Shown: positions 21,521 to 34,672 of the stretch, piece after piece
How the letters are laid out: each line of letters starts with the position of its first letter
Position numbering within the stretch: the first letter of the stretch is position 1
Source of the DNA: Caenorhabditis elegans
Taxonomy: Eukaryota > Nematoda > Chromadorea > Rhabditida > Rhabditidae
Reading direction: 5' to 3'
Length of the DNA stretch: 64,000 nt
NCBI RefSeq assembly: GCF_000002985.6
Contig: NC_003282.8
Location: 9,052,001-9,116,000 of the forward strand
Notes under the pieces: model-generated
What the model was told of the DNA's origin: nothing
The model's database searches: none
The model's input: only the letters and a program-made list of their open reading frames with translations
Position numbers and translations under genes: made by a program

Positions 21521-22676
21521 CTAAATATTTGTGTGAAAGTGTTTTATTATGTTCAAATTTTATTGTTTTATCATGATCGTCAATAAAACAAGGGCAAATA
21601 CTGTTTTACTACTTGATCTCTTACTACGTGATCTCTTTTACTATGATTTGCATACATAGATCTTTTACGACGTTTTACTCTTTTGCTACAACCGTATTTT
21701 TTACTCCGTTATCCCATTTCGATCTTTTGCTACAGTTTGTATCTTTTGTTACGGTGGACATTTTTACTACAATGACAAGGATTGTATCCTTTACTAATGA
21801 TTTTTTACTACATACGAATTAAAAATTAATTTTCATAGTACATATATTCTAGATATGAACAAATGTATGAATATTTTTTAAAAATGCATAGGTCACAGTT
21901 TTAGTTTGTTCTCAAGTAGTTCTAGTAAATTTCAGTTGTTTTCTTTTGATGGGATACTGAGTTGGAGTTCATGGAGAGATACTGTTGGGTTACTGTAGTT
22001 GTACTGTGGTAGTAAGAGTTTTCAGATTATATCGTTTTTTTTTTTAATTTCTAGAAATTGATTCATTATGAAATGATCAGAACTTATTATGAACATTTGG
22101 CTCTAGATATTAAAAAAACACGATATGCTCTTTTGTTCTCTTGTAATCATGAATAAGGATCGCTAGATACCCACTCCTGTTTGTGCGCGATTATAAATAA
22201 TCCCCGAAAGGACATTTCCAAAATTACCGTTTCCCTGGACATCGTTTTCCAAAAATACAAGCTCTAAACGAGAGCCCCTTGATGTTTTTTATTTGGTTCG
22301 AAATTTTATATGTCTGCATAATCTGAAAAATTAATTGGAAATTCCGAAGTTATGAAATACCGCGTGCAATTGTTCAAAATCTTTTATTCAAACTTCCGCC
22401 TTTTTGCCCGCGGCGGCCGCGTTTGTGAAAGTTCTTCCATTCGCTACGTACACCTCGTGGACAAAGTTAATTTCACTTTTTTAGAAGCATTTTCTGCAAT
22501 TCTGTTCAATTTTTGTTTAATTCGTTACTCTAATCGTTTTGTTGTATCAATGTCAGCAAAAAGATTTTTATTCCAGTATTACGTAGATTTGTTTGTGTTT
22601 AGCCGACAAATTGAGCTTCACTATTGCGTAACCATTGTTTCCTTGAAAATAGAGCATATAAATTTTTTTCAGATAA
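21521..22676. other. nhr-11 3' flank, degenerate TTTTACTAC repeats, mppb-1 promoter
   Basis: 21598-21825 contains about ten degenerate copies of a motif like GATCTTTTACTAC. From 21960 to 22015 there is a run of TACTG-containing repeats. 22370-22460 is unusually GC-rich, with a run CGCGGCGGCCGCG. A 155-codon open frame at 22352-22819 crosses the mppb-1 start and the exon 2 acceptor, so I treat it as spurious. Confidence 0.5.
22663..22672 (+). promoter_or_regulatory. Probable trans-splice acceptor of mppb-1
   Basis: A pyrimidine run ending in TTTTTTTCAG lies four bases before the mppb-1 ATG, with no open coding exon upstream in frame. This is the usual form of a spliced-leader acceptor in worms. 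It also fixes the start codon at 22677. Confidence 0.55.
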
Positions 22677-24498
22677 ATGTACAGAAGACTAGCCTCCGGC
22701 TTATATCAGGTAATTTAAACAATTTTGTTTACAGTGAAAGTAATTTATTTTTCAGACTTCCCAAAGAAGAATCGCACAAGTTCAGCCGAAATCAGTATTT
22801 GTCCCAGAAACAATTGTAACGACACTTCCGAATGGGTTCAGAGTTGCAACAGAAAACACAGGTGGATCTACTGCTACTGTAATTATTTTTCCTAAATTAT
22901 TTGTTTGTTCAAAGCTATTTTTATTAGATCGGAGTATTTATTGATGCCGGCAGTCGCTACGAGAATGAGAAAAACAATGGAACAGCTCATTTTCTAGAGC
23001 ATATGGCGTTCAAAGTTAGTTTAATTTAATTTTTAGAAAATTTTGAATTTCATATAAAAATCCGAATTTTTCAGGGAACGCCTCGCCGGACTCGAATGGG
23101 ATTGGAGCTTGAAGTTGAAAATATTGGAGCTCATCTAAATGCGTACACTTCTAGAGAAAGCACGACGTATTATGCTAAATGTTTTACAGAAAAGCTTGAC
23201 CAATGTAAGAAATAAAATTATTAATGCAATTTTTAAAATATCTATTCCGAATTGCAGCCGTCGATATTCTTTCGGATATTCTTCTGAACAGCAGTCTTGC
23301 CACTAAAGATATCGAAGCAGAACGTGGTGTAATTATTCGAGAAATGGAAGAAGTTGCACAAAACTTTCAAGAAGTTGTATTTGATATTCTTCATGCTGAT
23401 GTTTTCAAAGGAAATCCTCTTTCCTATACAATTCTTGGTCCAATTGAATTAATTCAAACAATCAATAAGAATGATCTTCAAGGATATATTAATACACATT
23501 ATCGAAGTGGCAGAATGGTATTAGCAGCAGCCGGAGGTGTCAATCATGATGCGATTGTTAAAATGGCAGAAAAATATTTCGGAGAGCTCAAGCATGGAGA
23601 TTCTTCAACTGAATTCGTCCCAGCCACTTACAGTCCCTGTGAAGTCAGTTTTTGTTTGAATAAATTCGCTATCAGCAAATATTAAATAGAATTAACAAAA
23701 TATATTTTTAAATGTTTACATTTCAGGTTCGAGGTGACATTCCAGATCTTCCAATGTTGTACGGAGCGATGGTTGTCGAAGGAGTATCTTGGACCCATGA
23801 AGATAATCTTGCCCTTATGGTGGCTAATACGGTACTTTTTTAAAAAATATTTTTATAACTTAGAAGTTGATAGTTCATCATTCCAGCTAATGGGTGAATA
23901 CGATCGTATGCGTGGATTCGGCGTGAATGCTCCAACTCGCTTGGCTGAAAAATTGTCACAAGACGCAGGAATTGAGGTTTTCCAATCATTTAACACGTGC
24001 TATAAAGTAATGAATTCCTGGGAAAAAAAACTCTTTTTACATATTTCTGTAATTCAGGAGACAGGATTAGTTGGAACTTATTTCGTAGCTGCTCCGGAAT
24101 CCATCGACAATCTTATTGATTCAGTTCTTCAACAATGGGTTTGGCTTGCGAACAGTGAGTTTTTATTTAACATAGTCCTGAGTCAACATCTTTCATTTCC
24201 AGACATTGATGAAGCAGCGGTTGATCGTGCCAAGCGCTCCCTGCATACGAATCTACTCCTAATGCTCGATGGCTCAACTCCAGTCTGTGAAGATATTGGT
24301 CGACAACTCCTTTGCTACGGTCGTCGGATACCAACTCCAGAATTACATGCCCGAATCGAATCAATCACAGTCCAGCAGCTCCGAGATGTTTGCCGACGTG
24401 TATTCCTTGAAGGACAGGTCTCTGCAGCAGTTGTTGGAAAGACGCAGTATTGGCCAGTTAATGAAGAAATTCATGGAAGATTGATCAGAATGCAATAG
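22677..24498 (+). CDS. mppb-1: Mitochondrial processing peptidase beta subunit, 458 aa
   Basis: The zinc metallopeptidase subunit (M16 family) that, with the alpha subunit, removes targeting presequences from proteins imported into the mitochondrial matrix. Nine exons: 22677-22709, 22756-22878, 22928-23014, 23075-23204, 23258-23643, 23727-23831, 23887-24006, 24058-24154, 24203-24498, totalling 1377 nt. The first 20 residues ([11 protein letters not shown]...) are Arg-rich with no acidic residue, a typical mitochondrial presequence. The inverted zinc motif HFLEH is at residues 73-77, and the third ligand is probably Glu153 in REMEE, at the family spacing. Substrate-loop and dimer features such as [11 protein letters not shown] are intact. 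Length matches the family. AATAAA is at 24549-24554. Its 3' end converges on the mannosidase gene. Confidence 0.95.
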
Positions 24499-24513
24499 AT
24501 ACATGTGTTATAG

Positions 24514-24519
24514 TTTATT
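24514..24519 (-). terminator. Polyadenylation signal of the mannosidase gene
   Basis: TTTATT on the plus strand is AATAAA on the minus strand, 75 nt past the mannosidase stop and 16 nt beyond the mppb-1 stop. The two 3' UTRs therefore overlap in antisense. Confidence 0.5.
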
Positions 24520-24548
24520 TGTTAGACAAACGTTTTGTTTTTGGTAAA

Positions 24549-24554
24549 AATAAA
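24549..24554 (+). terminator. Polyadenylation signal of mppb-1
   Basis: AATAAA, 50 nt after the stop codon. Cleavage 10-20 nt later would fall at or near the stop codon of the opposing mannosidase gene. Confidence 0.6.
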
Positions 24555-24593
24555 TTCTAAAAACCCGTCAAAAAGTGAAAAATACAGCATCAG

Positions 24594-26432
<1,839 letters not shown>

Positions 26433-29400
26433 AGCGAAATAGAAGAAAAACTAACTTTTTCGATTAATTTTTATGCGAACCATCGGAAAATGATAACTTT
26501 ACGTTAATAAAGTCAAATAATTTTTAATAAAAGAGTCTGTGTCGAATTAACTGAAAAAACAGCGTGGAAAGAGTTGTGGAAACAGTGTTTTTAAATTAAT
26601 TTATAAATTTGGTTTTTCAGCTGGTCGAGAAACCGAGCGTTCAAATTCTAGTCCACGAAAAAAAACGTGGAAGTTTAAAATTCATTAGAAACTTACCTAC
26701 GTGATTTTAGTAAGGTTTTTTGCATGTAAAAACAAACGTGTAGTTATTTGAACTGAAAAATCGCAAATCAAGGTGTCGCTGTAAAGTTCAGTTTATCAGC
26801 GATTTCTATCCGTTATTTTTCGTTTCACATGTAATGAAAACGGACGAAAAAACAGCTGAAAGCGGAGGCAAGAGAACAAAAATTGACGCACAATTTGTTT
26901 GGAACGATTTATAAGTTTCCAATGTTTAGTTCCTACTTCAAGTTTATGAAGTAATAGCTATAGCGTTATGTATTAAGACTCTGTGTGGCTAACTATAAGT
27001 TTAACCGTTTTGCAGACAATAAGGCATCATTGTCACGCTTGGTCAATGTATCATTTTTAATGTTCAACCAATGCTCCATTCATCATTTTACCGACTCATA
27101 CAGTTCTGATGTGTATCTTCAGAAGCAAGAATCTGAAATTTTTGAGAAACACCCAAAGTACAAAAATACAACCAGCTGGTTATTTTTGAATGTATGGTGC
27201 ATTTTTTCATGCATTGTGGTGAAACAAATCCGTGCTGTGCGGCTCTTAAAAAAAGTCGGCTCTCGGCTCGAGAGCCGAGAGACGCACAGCACTGAAACAA
27301 ATTATAAATAACAAGTTTGAAACCATAGAAATTGAAATTGTATTCCACACAATTATTTTCCCAAATTTAGGTGGTGACACGAAACAGACTCAGCCAATGC
27401 TTTTGCCCTTCTTATATAAACCTCAGTTTTCCTCACATCCGTACAAATCGTTTTCTTATGCTCTCCAACTCATTCTGAGCCGCCAACTGTTTTCTATTGG
27501 ATAGCATCAGTGTACCTGCGTCTCTTCGTCCTACACACTCTCTTCGTTCCTTTTTTGTTTCAACAATGTTTTGGGTCTTTCGTAATTGCGACATTGATCC
27601 TACCTCTTGTCTCATTTTGTTTTCCTAATGGTTTACAAAATGATTTTATGCATTTTCTGAAACTCGATAGATGTAAAATTTGAAAACGTATAACATATAT
27701 GTTCTTGAAAATAGGTAACAGGCGTTTTTATTTTTCCAGTAAAATTTCTCCGTTCAAAACATTTCAAAATTTAACACCAAACTTATAATATATTGAAAAA
27801 AAACTATTTGAACTTTAAAGCAAAAAAATAGTTCTAGACGGAGGTTGTCACCTAGACCTAAACTGGAACAGTTTTGCAATAATCAGATTTTGCTATAAAA
27901 TATACTTAATTTGTTTCATTGTGCCTAATACAAAATAAGGTGTTATATTCTGAATAATTTATTTAATTTATCATGAACCGAAAGGCATTAGCTTGTATAA
28001 TACAATCCTCAAAGAATACTGTATTATCAATATTCTATTGGTTTTGAGTAGCGAGTTTTTTTTGTTTTCCATTTCCTTTTCTTTTTTAAGGAACTGAAAC
28101 GACGGAAAGTTTGGTGATAAAAATGATTGGGAGAAAGTCAGAATAAAGTACCGTACTCCAACATGGTAAACACATTTTCCTGCAATCATTTTGGTAATTT
28201 TACTGTTTGACAAAGTTATAGGTACCAAATATAACAGTTTCCCAATATTTATTTCATCCGTTCCCTTATCACCGTCTGCTCCAAATTTCTCATCTTAACA
28301 CGTCTGCGTATCCATGAAAATATTGTTGTTTATGAAGTGATACATGTCGAAAACGAAGTGCGGGCACCAAACGAAACGCGATGAGTCCAGACTCGACCGA
28401 CGGTGACCGTGTCTAATGTCTCTCTGATTTGTAGTATCTCTAGATTAGATGATGATCAGCGCGTGGGATGAAGACAGGGAAAAGGAAGGAGCTCTACCAG
28501 ACGATTTGACAAGAGATATAGATGAGGGAGGAGAAGTGATATCAGCACAACCCCAAGGGTGTCGTTTCAAAAATAATGTTTTGATTGTTAATTTATTGGT
28601 TCTATTAGAATTTTAATGCAGTACTGAACATTTCAAGTTTATTGAGTTAGTTAGTTTCTATAAAAAAATTTTTAAAAACACTGAATATAATTGGAAAGTT
28701 ATTGTAAATTGTTTAGATGAAAAAGTTCTTTCGTGATAGAAAAAAAAATTAGAAAATTTTAAATCTAAAATGTTTATTTTCAAAAATATTGCTAAAATTT
28801 GTTCCGTCCTAATAGTGAAATATATTCTGAAATTAATTCCAAAACTTATTTCCAATCCTTACCAAACAATTCCAAAACTTTGAAAATTTAAAAGAAATTA
28901 TATTTTAATAAAATAGTTTTAAATAATTTGATTCTTTTAAGACAATTATATAAATTAATTTTCTGTAAATATACATCGGTAGGCAGGCGTTGTCAGGCCC
29001 CCCCGTGCCCCTGCCGCTGAAAGCCCAGTTTTTAGAGATCAATTCGTATCAATTTAAGCATTCGTAATGCATATTAATCTGTCATAATTTTTGTAAAAAT
29101 CCGTCAGAACTAACCGTCAGAGCAAACCAGTTTTTTGTAAAGTGAAAAATTATTCTTACATTTGTTTTCAAATAAAATCTCGAAATGTTCTCACGGATTA
29201 TTCTGTTTATCCCAAGGTAAAGTAGTTATTTCTCCGGAACCTTCTATAAATTGTCATTAGTTGGACCAGCAGACACTTATTGTCCCTCTAGGTCACATGT
29301 TCCATCTCTTTTTCACTTTTCTTTGATTTTTTCCCCGTTTGAAACCGATTTGTATCATTGTTCCTCTTTCTCTTCATTCAAACTACTATCAATCTGGCGC

Positions 29401-30362
29401 CGGGCTCCCTTCATTCGGATTGATTTAATTTCATTTCAAAATGTGTAAAATCACTTCTCGATCTCTCTTCCAATCTTTTTTCATTTCGCCACTGAATCTA
29501 TTTCAACTAATGGCTTTGATGACACTTTTTACATTCGGAGATCTTTGTGTTCTAGTTGAGAGTCCATCACGTTTCCCCTTTATTCTTTTGAATTTGTATC
29601 TTGATGAGCTGTACGACTAGACAAGAACATAAAGTGGGTAATGAGAAGTGATAAGTGGGATGTAGTTTTGAAAAGGCTCACTGATAACATCAGACATGTT
29701 TTATTGTCAAAAATAAGTGTTTTCTATTACCGCTCCCATCGGTTTTTTTTTTGAAAATTCACTGTTTCAAGGATTTCTATAAACTTTAAGGTGCTTAGAG
29801 TAATTTTATGTTCATAAGACTTGTAACAATTTTTATTATGCGGTATATAATTATTAGATAAGACTTTTTTTTTAATTTTCCCTTTCAACGCTTCCTCAGT
29901 TTCAAAATTCAGTTTCGTGCTGCATCAATTTTTTTAGAATGTTTCTAAGTACTGTACTGTACAAGTACTGTAGTAATGTACATATTCTACCATTATCTTC
30001 GTATATTGTTTTAAAAATTTTTTCCGACTTACGTGATTGGAAGACTCGGCAAAAAGATAAGAATTATCTAGACATGTTTTATGTGGTTTCTCAAAGTTCA
30101 AAAAGACATAAAAACTACTAACAAGTCTTTTTTCCAGGCATTCTTACGACTTTAGAATTTCATTCATTTTTCGAATATTTGTAGGCACATCTGTTCTCTA
30201 TTTTTTGCTGTTTCAACATATTCATATTAATATGTTTGCTATTTTGTTCTTTAAACAAGTTTTCTTGAATTCTAACTAAAATCCAATCATTTTATATCAA
30301 CGCGTATTTCATTATCTATCAACTTGTAAGGAGAATTACTCATTTTCTAATTCATTTTAGCC
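26433..30362. other. Intergenic region between the mannosidase gene and twk-8
   Basis: Divergent promoter space of about 3.9 kb. It holds a 63-bp hairpin insertion at 27230-27292, a GC-rich 28340-28560 segment with a 55-codon frame (28449-28616, acidic, not spliceable in frame to twk-8), and a GC-rich TAGGCAGGCG-type repeat at about 28978-29025. I see nothing else that looks coding. Confidence 0.5.
27230..27292. mobile_element. 63-bp hairpin element with 10-bp target duplication
   Basis: Outer arms GTGCTGTGCG (27232-27241) and CGCACAGCAC (27283-27292) pair perfectly. Inner arms TCGGCTCTCG (27256-27265) and CGAGAGCCGA (27269-27278) pair perfectly around a GCT loop. The insertion is flanked by the direct repeat TGAAACAAAT (27220-27229 and 27293-27302). 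A tiny inverted-repeat transposon with a 10-bp target duplication explains all of this. It has no coding content. Confidence 0.75.
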
Positions 30363-33300
30363 ATGCCGGTGCTTTTACGAGCCGTCGGATTTGGGAGATC
30401 TTCCAATACCAACCGGAATTTACGGCCCAGCTCGGGGGTGAGTTTTTTGTACAATTTAAATTTTTGTCAAAGGTTTGAGTCTAAAATCACAATTACGATC
30501 AGAATAAAAATCAAATAAATAATATTTTCAATTCTTTAAATTTCAATTTAAAAACGGTTTTTGCAGGCATCCGGCGACCGTCTTCGTAGACCATCTCAGA
30601 TGTCAGCAGGAGCACAATCATCTGCAACAAGACATTCACAAGGAGACAAAGATAAAGTGGTACAGGTTAGAAAATATTTTGTACGAGAAAATTTAAAGCA
30701 ATTGAAAAATTAAAGTGAGTATTAAAGAAAGCCATAAGGCATTCGAAAAACCAGTTTGAAGAAAATGGACAACGAGTTTGACAGGAAAAACGACTAACTT
30801 AATATTTTTAAAGTATTAAATATCAACTATTTCTTCTAATGCTAAAAATTGGAAATTAAAAAAAATAAATCCAAAAATCAAGATATTTCAAATTCTAGCA
30901 CAAAGAATCGACCGATTACTACGGAGCATCTCAGTACATAGAATACAAAAGGGTATCCCAAATATTCACATTTTGCTTTCATTTTTGTCTTTTACCCCAT
31001 ATTTAACACTTTATTTTTTCCTATCCAATTTTAGAAGCTTTGTAGATACCGCATTTAATGCACGGGGTCGTAAGGAAAATATAATTTGAACTATAAATTT
31101 TCAGAGTCGAATTCATGATCAAGAACCAGAAGTAAAAGAACCTGAAACATGGGGTAATAGATTTCATCGAATGTATAAAGAATACCATATAAAGGTTGGT
31201 TTTATTTATTTCTTGGACATTTATCTAAACTGATATAAACTATTGAATTCATACTTGCAGTATCTGTTCCCATTGATATTCATCATGTTTTACATGTTAA
31301 TTGGTGCAATTATATTTTATTTATTAGAAAGTGGAACAGCTGAAGATGCGGCAAATGAAGAAGATTATAAATATAAGTGAGTGAAATTTCATGAATACTG
31401 CAAAAACTGCATGAATTTTTATTTAGTGGTTGTGCATCAATGAGAATATTGTATAAGTATGCTAAAAATGGGTCAGAAAACTTATAATCTTCTAAAAAGC
31501 ACCCTAAAATGTTATACATTTTTTGACATGTTTATAAAAAACAATTTTTGATCGAATTTCAAAATTATAATGGGCGAAATCTGAGTGCATTTCACTTTCT
31601 GACTGCAAACATGTTTTTTTTAATTTTGAAATGTTTATTTATTTTGGCAATTTTAACAAAGTACTAACTGTGAAAATTTCGTTCTAAAAACTCATGTACA
31701 AAATCCATTAAATTTTCAGACGGGAACGTCGATTACTACTTCTCCGAATGGAAGAATTAGTTCAAGACACTGCGAGTCGTCGCCGAGCGTATCGAAAAAA
31801 GGCTTTAGAAGAAGCGATCGATAATTATGAACAAAAACTGGATTTTGCTGTTAAAAACGAATCACAATGGACGTTCATGTCAGCAATGTATTTTGCAGGA
31901 ACTTTATTCACAACAATTGGATATGGAGATATTGCATGTATAACATCAGCTGGAAGAATTGCAACAGTTATCTATTCATGTGTTGGTATTCCATTTATGT
32001 TGATCACTTTGAACGACTTGGGAAAATTTCTTTACAATAATATTAATGGATGTGTTAAAGGATTCGAAGACTTCACGACATATTTAGGAGCTTTTAGACT
32101 TTGTAATAGAAGAGGAAATGGAAATTTTCAAAAAGGAGATGAACTTGTAACACTTGAAGCAGGTACAACTGGAACAACCGATGCACCTGAAGTGAGCTCA
32201 TTGGCATCCGAATTAGGAAGTGAAAGAAATGAAAGTGATTATGAAGATATTGAAGATGAAGAAGAGAGATCAATGCCTAGAATGAGTGTGAAGGTTGCAC
32301 TTGGCATCACCGTCGGATGGATTTTCTTCTGTTCGGCTCTTTTCAAACTTTGGGAAGATTGGTCTTATGGACAATCTTGTTATTTTATGTTTATCTCTTT
32401 GTCAACTATTGGATTGGGAGACGTTTCCGTACAAAGAAGAGAGTATGTTTTACTTTTGGCACAAGAAAAATAACACGAAACTAGTCTATAATTCAAATTT
32501 ACAACTTTCCCATTTTCTTAAAATATTCTGATTTCAGTATGATGGTGCTTTGCTTTGTATTTGTCATTGTTGGACTTTCCCTGGTCAGTATGACAATTAA
32601 TGTGATCCAAGTTGCACTTGAAGATTTCTATGTCAATTTGATTATGAAACTCATTTTGGATTATCAAGAGAAGATGGCTGCAGGTTAGAAAATATTTCGA
32701 GAGTTCAATTATAAACTTTCAAATTAACAATTCCACCAATTTTATTTATTTTTTAATTATACTTTTTCCAGGAGGAGATCAAATGGGAGCATCAGTTGGC
32801 ATGATGAGAATGTGGGGAAATAATAAAACTGCGAAACTTTTGATGCCACTTTTGAGTAAAGAAAAAAAGAAGATTGCAATGGAAAAAGTTGAAGTAAAAG
32901 CGAAAAATAACGGAATCGAGGTTCCAGCTATTTTAACCGATTTGGATGAAAAATCAGGAATGCCAAAATTATTCCATATCGAAGAAAACACAGAAAACGA
33001 AGAGCCACCAAAGGTTAGTTGCATCTGAGAATTTGATTTCAAATGTGAAATCACGCTTCTTTTTTTAGATTCTCGAAGAACTCGTACAAAAACAAATAGA
33101 AATCGAGGAAGCCGCTGCTGAGAATGCCGTTCTTTTTGTTGCTCATGATGCAAATACTCAGACTGATATTCTTCAGCAGTAAGTTTTTAAACAAAATTAG
33201 ATATCTCAAGTGTTGTTTCAGAGAAGAAAAGGGGCACCAAACTGATGAGAAGCAATATGGTGAAGAAGCTGTTCAAACTGAGGCAATGCAGAGTGATAAT

Positions 33301-34672
33301 GTAGGTGTTTCATTAAAATTAATTGGAAGTTTTATTGGGAACATATGCAAAAGTTGTATTGCTTTTGAAACCAAAAAGTTGAAGCATGGTATATAAAATA
33401 TATATCTACATCAAATTATACTTACAGATGTTTTGAAAAAATGTAGTAAAAATATTAACGTTTTTTTCTGTTTCATAATACGGTTTTGTTAAAAATTCAA
33501 AAATATAAATCGTAAACATAATCTGATAGTGAGTATTCTTCCAATTTCAGCAAGAATGTGAAACGCAAACAGAAGTTGTTCATAATTCGATTGCTGAAAC
33601 TCAAACAGTTATAGTCGACTATTCGGAAGCTGATACAATGACCCAACCAGTGATAGTTAATGTAAGTCACACACAGCACTAGCACTTTAGTTGTAGGCAC
33701 CACCATTTTAGGAATCTGATATGCAAACGGATTATGTGCAGACCAAAGAGGAAGAACTTCAAACATATATTGATAAAAATGATATGGAAACATTGACTGA
33801 AATTGAAACTAAGAATGTTCGAATTCAGACACCTCAGCCTGTCATTGAACAAAAATGCATACAGACTGAGGATTTGGTAAGTGAAAAAAGTATTAGGGGG
33901 AGCAATAATATTGTTCGTATTTTCTCAGTTTATATCCTTTCTCAAATATTTTTATGTGGTATCAATGAGTCAATGAGTAATGCAAAATATAAAGATACCA
34001 TGCATTTACCTCGACTTCCAGACTGATTCATCCTCAAAACTTCGCTCGAAAAATTCCTTTTTTTTTTCGATTTTTTCGCATTTGCTAGGAAATCGGAATT
34101 TTAGTACTCCATGAGACATTGAACCAAAATTAGAACTGGGCAGCATAATATTTTTTCCCCCTTTTTGTTTAAAGAATGAGAAAAAATTACTGTTAAATTT
34201 TTGATATTTATACAACTAATGGTTTATCGAGTACTACTATTTCGATTTCCTAGAGAATCAAAAATTATTCATCACCCTAATACATATAACCTAACTTGTA
34301 AGAAAGAGTGTGATATTTCGTTTTCCAAAATATATTGTTCCAGAACTATTATAACAAAATCGAAAAATAATTTTTCAGCATGAAGACCGAAAGTCTCCAT
34401 CAAAAATGTCATCAGCCAAGAAAAGACTGCGTCGAGCATTTGCGGGTAAATCAAAACCATCTCGAAACAGTGTTGAACATCCAGTGATGAGTGACTGGAA
34501 AGATGTAGAAGAGAGTGAAACAGCACCAGATGAGGAGGAAGAAGAAGAAATTGGATCCGTTGAATCACTTCATTGGGATCCAGTTGATGGAATGCATGCC
34601 GAAAAGCAGTTACCGGTGAAAAAGCTGAAAGCAATGTTTGATTCTCCAAAAGGACAACGAAAATTAGAGTGA
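30363..34672 (+). CDS. twk-8: Two-pore-domain potassium channel, 13 exons, about 767 aa
   Basis: Background (leak) potassium channel of the plasma membrane; two subunits would form one pore. Exons start at 30363, 30567, 30899, 31105, 31261, 31720, 32538, 32772, 33069, 33222, 33551, 33712 and 34379. TM1 is YLFPLIFIMFYMLIGAIIFY in exon 5, followed by the long extracellular loop. Pore 1 carries the filter TTIGYGD and pore 2 carries STIGLGD. TM4 is MMVLCFVFVIVGLSLVSM. The 100-residue cytoplasmic N-terminus is Arg/Ser/Gln-rich. The tail after TM4 is about 320 residues, long for the family. It contains at least nine QT motifs (for example NTQTD, ETQTE, ETQTV, MQTD, IQTE), a basic patch KKRLRRAFAGKSK and an acidic run. 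The stop overlaps a GTGAG, so a further 3' exon cannot be excluded. The class is certain; the number is from memory. Confidence 0.88.

Noticed and set aside
22352-22819. 155-codon frame before mppb-1
   Set aside because: It runs through the mppb-1 start, first intron and acceptor in another phase and matches nothing.
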